NCBI GenBank assembly: GCA_903953895.1
Contig: CAJBLH010000070.1
Coordinates: 1-64,000 of the forward strand
Length of the DNA stretch: 64,000 bases
Direction of reading: 5' to 3'
Origin: an uncultured Desulfobacteraceae bacterium
GTDB lineage: Bacteria; Desulfobacterota; Desulfobacteria; Desulfobacterales; Desulfatirhabdiaceae
In this document: piece after piece, positions 58,662 to 64,000 of the stretch
Layout: every line of letters begins with the position of its first letter
How positions within the stretch are numbered: the stretch's first letter is position 1
The notes under the pieces: model-generated
Databases searched by the model: none
What the model was told of the DNA's origin: nothing
What the model saw: only the letters and a program-made list of their open reading frames with translations
Position numbers and translations under genes: made by a program

Positions 58662-59900
58662 ATGCTTTTCGATTTCATCATATTGAGTTTTCTGCTGTGT
58701 TTATCTGCTTTTTTTTCAGCAGCCGAAACCGCCTTTTTTACCCTCAGCCGCACCAAGGCAAGGCACCTGGCCAAAGATAACGAGCAGCCCTATGTACTGA
58801 TTCATCAGTTGAAAGAAAACCCTCACCGGCTGCTGACCACCCTTCTGATCGGAAACAATGCGGCCAATATCGGTGCATCCGCTCTTGCCACATCTGTCGC
58901 CCTGCAGGTATTTCCCGATTACGCACTCGGCGTTGCAACCGGAATCATGACGCTGCTCATTCTGGTTTTCGGTGAGGTGTTCCCCAAGTCGCTGGCCACC
59001 CGAAACAATGTGGCCGTTGCCGGATTCACAGTGTATCCGGTTTACTGGTGCTCCATCCTGTTCTTTCCTTTTTCGACATTCCTGAACTTCATCCCGCTGC
59101 TGACCGGAAAAGCCAAAAAAACATCCATTGTCACCGAAGAAGAGCTGATGACAATCGTTGAGGTGGTCGAGGAAGAAGGGGAAATCAAGGAAGAAGAACG
59201 GGAACTGATTCACAATATCTTTGAATTCGACAATACCAATGCCTCTGAAATCATGACTCCCCGGGCAGACATGTTCGTTGTGGATGCTGGTCAGCCCCTG
59301 GACCTGCAAGCAGTCGCCAACTCCGGATTTACCCGGATTCCGGTGATTGAAGCCGATATCGATCATGTGATCGGCATTGTCAACATCAAGGATATATTCG
59401 TTCAGCAATCCATTCCGAATCCGTCCATCGATATTCGACATATCATGCGGTTGCCCTACTTCGTTCCGGAAAATAAGAAGCTGGATTCACTTCTCCGCCA
59501 GTTCAAGAAGCGAAAAAATCATATTGCTATCGTGGTGGATGAACACGGCGGGGTTTCCGGCCTGATCACCCTTGAGGATGTACTCGAAGAACTCGTGGGG
59601 GAGATCAGCGATGAAACCGATATGGAAGAACCTCATATCATCAAGGTTCAGAATGACGAATGGATCGTGCCTGGAAAATCCGATATCGATGAAGTCAATG
59701 AACTCATTCCCATGAACATTCCGGATTCCAAGGAATTCGACACGTTTTCCGGATATGTTCTGGATCAGACCGGTAGAATCCCCAAGGTGAACGAGGAAAT
59801 TCCCATCGGCGATTTTCTGGTGATCGTTCAGGAAATGGATGGCAACCGCGTGAAGCAATACCGGATCAAACTCCTTTCTCCTCCCGCTTCTCCAAGCTGA
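58662..59900 (+). CDS. CNNM/CorC (hemolysin C-like) magnesium/metal-efflux family protein
   Basis: 412 residues. A DUF21/CNNM domain with about four helices (SAFFSAAETAFFTLSRTKAR near the start; LLTTLLIGNNAANIGASALA) takes up the first 170. Two CBS domains follow (MTPRADMFVVDAGQPL; IRHIMRLPYFVPENKKLDSL), then VVDEHGGVSGLITLEDVLEELVG, and a CorC/HlyC domain ends the protein. Family members bind Mg-ATP in the CBS pair and control magnesium or other divalent cation flux. It lies 12 bases before priA. Confidence 0.92.
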   Translation: MLFDFIILSFLLCLSAFFSAAETAFFTLSRTKARHLAKDNEQPYVLIHQLKENPHRLLTTLLIGNNAANIGASALATSVALQVFPDYALGVATGIMTLLILVFGEVFPKSLATRNNVAVAGFTVYPVYWCSILFFPFSTFLNFIPLLTGKAKKTSIVTEEELMTIVEVVEEEGEIKEEERELIHNIFEFDNTNASEIMTPRADMFVVDAGQPLDLQAVANSGFTRIPVIEADIDHVIGIVNIKDIFVQQSIPNPSIDIRHIMRLPYFVPENKKLDSLLRQFKKRKNHIAIVVDEHGGVSGLITLEDVLEELVGEISDETDMEEPHIIKVQNDEWIVPGKSDIDEVNELIPMNIPDSKEFDTFSGYVLDQTGRIPKVNEEIPIGDFLVIVQEMDGNRVKQYRIKLLSPPASPS

Positions 59901-59912
59901 CGTAACGACGGT

Positions 59913-62342
59913 ATGACAGGGCATCTTGTCAAAATCGCCGTAGCGCTTCCAGTTGCCGGAACGTTTACATACCGGATTCCGGATCACCTGTCTTTTTTGG
60001 CTGCGCCGGGGATGCGCGTGCTGGTGCCTTTCGGCCAGCGCCGGGTTACCGGATATCTTCTCGGCGAAAGTGCGGAAATGGCGGGGGATGCCGTGAAGTT
60101 CATCCTGGATATCCTGGATGAATCGCCGCTGTTTCCGGCTGCCATGATCCCGTTTTTTGAATGGATTGCCGATTATTATTTTTACCCCCTGGGCCAGGTG
60201 ATCCAGTCCGCCCTGCCCGGCGGATTGACCCGAAAGGATGTCACCCGCTATGCCGTAACCCCGGCCGGTACAAGCCATCTAACCGATGTTTCTCTGCCGG
60301 CCCTGCAACGGGATGTGTTGGCACTTCTTACAGATAAGCCGCGAAGCGGCAAGGACATTTCCGGAGCTGCCGGAACCCGCGTGCCGCCATCGCTCTTGCT
60401 GTCCATGGAAAAAACCGGATGGATCGAAAAAGTCCGGCAGATCAAAACCGAAACCACCCGGCACTTACAGGAACTCTATGTGACACCTGCTGATGAAATC
60501 GGCACGGTGTCTCTTTCCCGGTCACAGAAACGCATTCTGGAGACTGTTCGGTCTTATGGCGGTATGCCGGTCCGGGAACTGAACCGCCGCATCCCGTCTG
60601 CATCCCGAAAACTTCCCGCCATGAAAGAGGCCGGTTGGATTCATGTCCGCACCCGGACCCTGTATCGGGACCCTTTTGGGGAGACGGTTCGACCGGATCA
60701 GCCGCCGGAGTTGACATCAGAGCAGCAGGACGTGGTTATCGCGGTGGAAGAGGCCATGGGAAAGGGGTACAAGCCTTTTTTGCTGAAAGGGGTCACGGCC
60801 AGCGGCAAAACAGAGGTGTATCTGCAGCTTGCGGACCGGATGATTCAGAAAAACCGCTCGGTTCTGGTGCTGGTTCCCGAAATTGCCTTGATTTCCCAGA
60901 TCGAGCGCTGTTTTCGGGCCCGGTTCGGAGAATGTGTGGCGATTCTTCACAGCGGGCTTTCCGCCGGCGAACGACTCGATCAGTGGGATCGCATCCTGCG
61001 GCGTCTGACGCCCATCGTCATCGGCACCCGTTCGGCGATTTTTGCACCCGTTCAGGGCTTGGGGCTCATCGTGGTGGATGAGGAGCATGATACCTCATAC
61101 AAACAGGACAGCGGTCTTCACTACCATGCGCGGGACCTGGCGCTGGTCCGGGCAAAAATGGACGGTGCTGTGGCCCTTCTGGGGTCTGCAACGCCTTCCA
61201 TCCAGTCCTACCATCATGTGCTGACCCAAAAATTTTACGGATTGACCCTGCTGCGGCGCATCGAAGATCGCCCGCTTCCCGAAACCGTTGTCGTGGATCT
61301 GCGCGGGCTTCGGGACCAGCGGGGTATCTGGAAGCTCATCACGCCGCAACTGCATGAAGCGATGAAAGCAACACTGGCCAGAGGCGAGCAGGTGCTGCTG
61401 TTTCTCAATCGCCGGGGATTTGCCAGTTTTCCGGTATGTGCTGCCTGCGGCGAGGTGATCCGGTGTAAAAACTGCTCCATATCCCTGACCCTGCACCAGA
61501 AAGATCAGGCATACCGATGTCATTACTGCGGGTTTTCCAGACCGTCGGTAACGTGCTGTGGAGCTTGCGGCTCTTCCCGGATCAAGCTTCTGGGAATGGG
61601 AACCGAAAAAATCGAAGCCGCCATCACATCGCTGTTTCCGGAGGCGGCAGTGGCCCGGATGGATCGTGATACAGTGGGTCCCAAAGGGGCGCTTCTGAAA
61701 ATGCTCAAGGACCTGAGAAACCGGACAACGGATATTTTGATCGGAACGCAGATGGTGGCAAAAGGCCATGATTTTCCTTACATCACCCTGGTGGGAATCA
61801 TCTGCGCTGATTTGTCCTTCAATTTTCCGGATTTCAGGTCAAGCGAGCGCATGTTTCAGTTGCTGCTTCAGGTTTCCGGACGCGCCGGCAGAGGGGAGTC
61901 TCCCGGACAGGTCATTCTCCAGACCTACAATCCGGAACATTTTGTCATTGCCGCCGCCACCCGGCAGGACTATGCCTCTTTTTACGAAAAAGAGATCCAG
62001 TTTCGTGAAAAACTGAAATATCCCCCGTTTTCCCGGCTGATCCAGATCAAAATCTCCGGAAAAGATGCGGAGAAAACCCGCATTCATGCGCTGAAACTCG
62101 GCGAACTCTGCCGCGGCCTGAAAAACGCTGATCCGTCCTTTCACCCTGTTGAAACACTCGGGCCCATCGAATCCTATCTTCCCAGAATCGCCCGCTATTA
62201 CCGCTGGCAGATCCTTCTGAAAAGCCCCCGGACCGCACCCCTTCGCCGGATGGCCCGTGAATTGATCACCACTTACCGAAAAGAGATATACCACCCGCAG
62301 GTATCGGTGGTCTTTGATGTTGATCCGGTATCCATGCTGTGA
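59913..62342 (+). CDS. priA: Primosomal helicase PriA
   Basis: 809 residues. An N-terminal 3'-DNA-binding domain (FTYRIPDHLSFLAAPGMRVLV) precedes the helicase core with Walker A GVTASGKTEVYLQL, DEEH box IVVDEEHDTSYKQ, and motifs in LLGSATPSIQSYH and GTQMVAKGHDFP. The zinc-binding cysteines lie at CAACGEVIRCKNC and CHYCGFSRPSVTCCGAC. PriA restarts stalled replication forks. Confidence 0.96.
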   Translation: MTGHLVKIAVALPVAGTFTYRIPDHLSFLAAPGMRVLVPFGQRRVTGYLLGESAEMAGDAVKFILDILDESPLFPAAMIPFFEWIADYYFYPLGQVIQSALPGGLTRKDVTRYAVTPAGTSHLTDVSLPALQRDVLALLTDKPRSGKDISGAAGTRVPPSLLLSMEKTGWIEKVRQIKTETTRHLQELYVTPADEIGTVSLSRSQKRILETVRSYGGMPVRELNRRIPSASRKLPAMKEAGWIHVRTRTLYRDPFGETVRPDQPPELTSEQQDVVIAVEEAMGKGYKPFLLKGVTASGKTEVYLQLADRMIQKNRSVLVLVPEIALISQIERCFRARFGECVAILHSGLSAGERLDQWDRILRRLTPIVIGTRSAIFAPVQGLGLIVVDEEHDTSYKQDSGLHYHARDLALVRAKMDGAVALLGSATPSIQSYHHVLTQKFYGLTLLRRIEDRPLPETVVVDLRGLRDQRGIWKLITPQLHEAMKATLARGEQVLLFLNRRGFASFPVCAACGEVIRCKNCSISLTLHQKDQAYRCHYCGFSRPSVTCCGACGSSRIKLLGMGTEKIEAAITSLFPEAAVARMDRDTVGPKGALLKMLKDLRNRTTDILIGTQMVAKGHDFPYITLVGIICADLSFNFPDFRSSERMFQLLLQVSGRAGRGESPGQVILQTYNPEHFVIAAATRQDYASFYEKEIQFREKLKYPPFSRLIQIKISGKDAEKTRIHALKLGELCRGLKNADPSFHPVETLGPIESYLPRIARYYRWQILLKSPRTAPLRRMARELITTYRKEIYHPQVSVVFDVDPVSML

Positions 62343-62411
62343 TAGTTGTATACAGACTTTTCAAATTCCGGAACACATAAAAAAGCAGGTGAAATAATGG
62401 AGGGTTTGAAC

Positions 62412-62954
62412 ATGACCGATTTTATGACGATTCTCAAGGAAAGAAGAAGCGTTCGGAAATATGAGGAAAAAGAGGTACCGCAGGAGGTTCTCGACCAGAT
62501 TCTGGAAGCCGTGCGGTGGTCTCCTTCCTGGGCCAACACCCAGTGCTGGGAAGTGGTGGTCGTTACAGATCCGGCGGTCAAGGTAAGGCTTCAGGAAACC
62601 CTGTCGGCCAAAAACCCCGCCACCAAGGCAGTGGTAAACGCACCGGTTCTGTTGGCCCTTTGCGGCAAAAAGAACAGTTCAGGCTATTACGGCGGACAGG
62701 TCACCACAAAATTCGGCGACTGGTTCCTGTTCGACCTGGGGATCGCCACCCAGAGTATCTGTCTGGCCGCGCACCATTTCGGGCTGGGTACCGTGATCGT
62801 TGGTCTTTTCGATCATGATCGCGCCAAAACGGTTCTGAATGTTCCCGCCGAATATGAATTGGTGGCTCTGATTCCGCTCGGATATCCGGCTAAAATTTCA
62901 TCTCCACCGGCACGAAGGGAAATTCAGGAGTTTACCCACCTGAATATGTTTTGA
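62412..62954 (+). CDS. Nitroreductase-family flavoprotein
   Basis: 180 residues from ATG 62412, chosen for the GGAGGG seven bases upstream; ATG 62397 (five residues longer) is possible. Typical start ILKERRSVRKYEEKEVP, then AVRWSPSWANTQCWEVVVV, and the later GLGTVIVGLFDHDRAKTVL with LIPLGYPAK. It binds FMN and reduces nitro compounds or quinones with NAD(P)H; the physiological substrate is unknown. Confidence 0.9.
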   Translation: MTDFMTILKERRSVRKYEEKEVPQEVLDQILEAVRWSPSWANTQCWEVVVVTDPAVKVRLQETLSAKNPATKAVVNAPVLLALCGKKNSSGYYGGQVTTKFGDWFLFDLGIATQSICLAAHHFGLGTVIVGLFDHDRAKTVLNVPAEYELVALIPLGYPAKISSPPARREIQEFTHLNMF

Positions 62955-63009
62955 TGAAAGGTGCCGGCAGATCGGCGATAAGATCGGCCAAGGAGATAGG
63001 ATTGTCGAT

Positions 63010-64000
63010 ATGAAAAGCCCCTCTGACCCCACTGTTTCAAATTCCAGCGGGAAACGCGAAGTCCGGATGCGGATTACGGCAATCTCCCTGTCCTTGGTGG
63101 TGGGCGCTCTGCTCATGGCCGCCAAATTCTACATTTACCACATCACATTATCCACAGCCATCCTCTCCGATGCGCTGGAGTCCATCATCAACGTGGTGGC
63201 CAGCGCATTTGCCCTGGGAAGCATTCTGCTGGCGGCCGTTCCTCCAGACGATAACCATCCCTACGGCCATGGCAAAATCGAGTATTTTTCGGCGGGGTTC
63301 GAAGGTGCGCTCATCATTCTGGCGGCAATCGGGATATTTAAAACCGGCTGGCCCCGGATTTTTGAACCCGCGCCCCTGCCCAATCTTCAGCAAGGTCTCT
63401 GGCTGCTGCTGGGGGCAAGTCTGGTCAACCTGATTCTGGGCATGGGGCTGATTCGAGCGGGCCGGAAAACCCGGTCTCTGACGCTTGTTGCAGACGGCAG
63501 GCACATTCTGACCGATGTCTATACGTCCGCCGGGGTCATCCTGGGGCTGTTTCTGGTCAACCTGACCGGGTGGTTCTGGATGGACGGGGCTGTTGCCTGT
63601 CTGGTGGGGGCCAATATTCTCTATACCGGAGGGCTGCTACTGCACCAGTCTTTTGCTGGCCTGATGGATGCCTCGGACCCGAAACTCCTTCAGGAAATCT
63701 GCAATCTTCTGGATAACAACCGGAAAGAGGCCTGGATCGATATTCATCAACTGCGCGCCTGGACGTCGGGCAATCTTGTTCACATCGATTTTCATCTGAT
63801 TCTGCCCCGCAGCTTTTCTCTGGAAGATGCCCACATAGAGGCCAAGGCGCTTGAAAGCATTCTGCTCTGTCATTTTAAGGAGAATGCCGGGGTACTGATC
63901 CACCTGGATCCCTGCATCGAACCGAACTGTCCGATATGCGCCAGATATCTGTGTGGGGAGCGGGTTCTGCCACTGGCGGAAAAGACGGTCTGGACCGTTG
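63010..64000 (+). CDS. Cation diffusion facilitator, truncated by window end
   Basis: Open from ATG 63010 (AAGGAG about 14 bases upstream) to the last base; at least 330 residues, C-terminus outside the window. Membrane helices include TAISLSLVVGALLMAAKFY and LIILAAIGIFKTGW. Metal-site motifs: ILSDALESIINV, HPYGHGKIEYF and ADGRHILTDVYTSAGVILG. A cytoplasmic domain follows with a Cys-rich stretch (CIEPNCPICARYLC). CDF proteins export Zn, Fe, Mn or similar divalent metals in exchange for protons. The Cys cluster is beyond the usual CDF domain. Confidence 0.88.
   Translation, partial: MKSPSDPTVSNSSGKREVRMRITAISLSLVVGALLMAAKFYIYHITLSTAILSDALESIINVVASAFALGSILLAAVPPDDNHPYGHGKIEYFSAGFEGALIILAAIGIFKTGWPRIFEPAPLPNLQQGLWLLLGASLVNLILGMGLIRAGRKTRSLTLVADGRHILTDVYTSAGVILGLFLVNLTGWFWMDGAVACLVGANILYTGGLLLHQSFAGLMDASDPKLLQEICNLLDNNRKEAWIDIHQLRAWTSGNLVHIDFHLILPRSFSLEDAHIEAKALESILLCHFKENAGVLIHLDPCIEPNCPICARYLCGERVLPLAEKTVWTV

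Overview
The window looks like about 64 kb of a chromosome from an anaerobic, Gram-negative bacterium, most likely a Desulfobacterota (Desulfobacterales-like) sulfate reducer or relative. This is inferred from the gene content: hgcAB, rubrerythrin beside a PerR-type Fur protein, a livKHMGF operon ending in an acyl-CoA ligase, multi-ferredoxin NapH-like and DUF362 proteins, a TauE/SafE protein with stand-alone response regulators, and many sensor and response-regulator genes. No rRNA, tRNA, CRISPR array or prophage was seen. Coding density is high, mostly in short operons with overlapping or nearly touching genes.

Layout. 1-5.4 kb: a 1359-residue membrane protein built from two similar halves, converging on a three-gene unit (29-residue membrane peptide, ECF sigma factor, zinc anti-sigma factor). 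5.5-7.6 kb: a polar amino-acid ABC transporter operon in decay. The binding protein is intact, but permease 1 is frameshifted, the ATPase has lost its middle, and permease 2 is a remnant. 7.8-16.9 kb: a tandem double ATP-grasp ligase, a TPR protein, a PfkB kinase, an SH3 protein, an FmdB-like zinc ribbon, a 7TM-GAF histidine kinase, RecN and a small unknown protein. 17-23.4 kb: livKHMGF plus AMP-forming acyl-CoA ligase. 23.4-24.7 kb: a G/C-palindromic repeat and a broken XhoI/PaeR7I-type restriction endonuclease gene. 24.8-30.3 kb: a methyltransferase, a spermidine-synthase-like membrane protein, a PerR-rubrerythrin unit and an HD-GYP response regulator.

30.3-36.5 kb holds a six-gene block on the minus strand: three stand-alone REC proteins, a TauE/SafE exporter, a membrane partner overlapping it by one base, and a PEP-synthase-like enzyme with an extra C-terminal region. 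37-41.3 kb: a recombinase-like HTH protein, a Tat-exported DUF362 protein, a NapH-like multi-[4Fe-4S] membrane protein and an exported metallo-beta-lactamase-fold protein. 41.4-44.4 kb: a two-gene unit of a membrane-anchored Hsp70-like ATPase and a membrane partner. 44.6-47.7 kb: yajD-sucB-lpd without sucA. 47.9-51.2 kb: an exported rhodanese, then arsR-hgcA-hgcB-rhomboid, the mercury-methylation genes, behind a near-perfect palindromic operator. 51.4-64 kb: fabH, ubiB, a pilus ATPase fused to a receiver domain with an HPt gene upstream, nth, a PP-loop thiolation protein, a CNNM/CorC protein, priA, a nitroreductase and a partial CDF metal transporter.

The clearest functional statement is that this organism carries hgcAB under an ArsR-type regulator and so probably methylates mercury. 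The best candidates for undescribed systems are the REC3-TauE-membrane partner-PEP-synthase block, the membrane Hsp70 pair, and the duplicated membrane protein opposite the micropeptide-sigma-anti-sigma unit.
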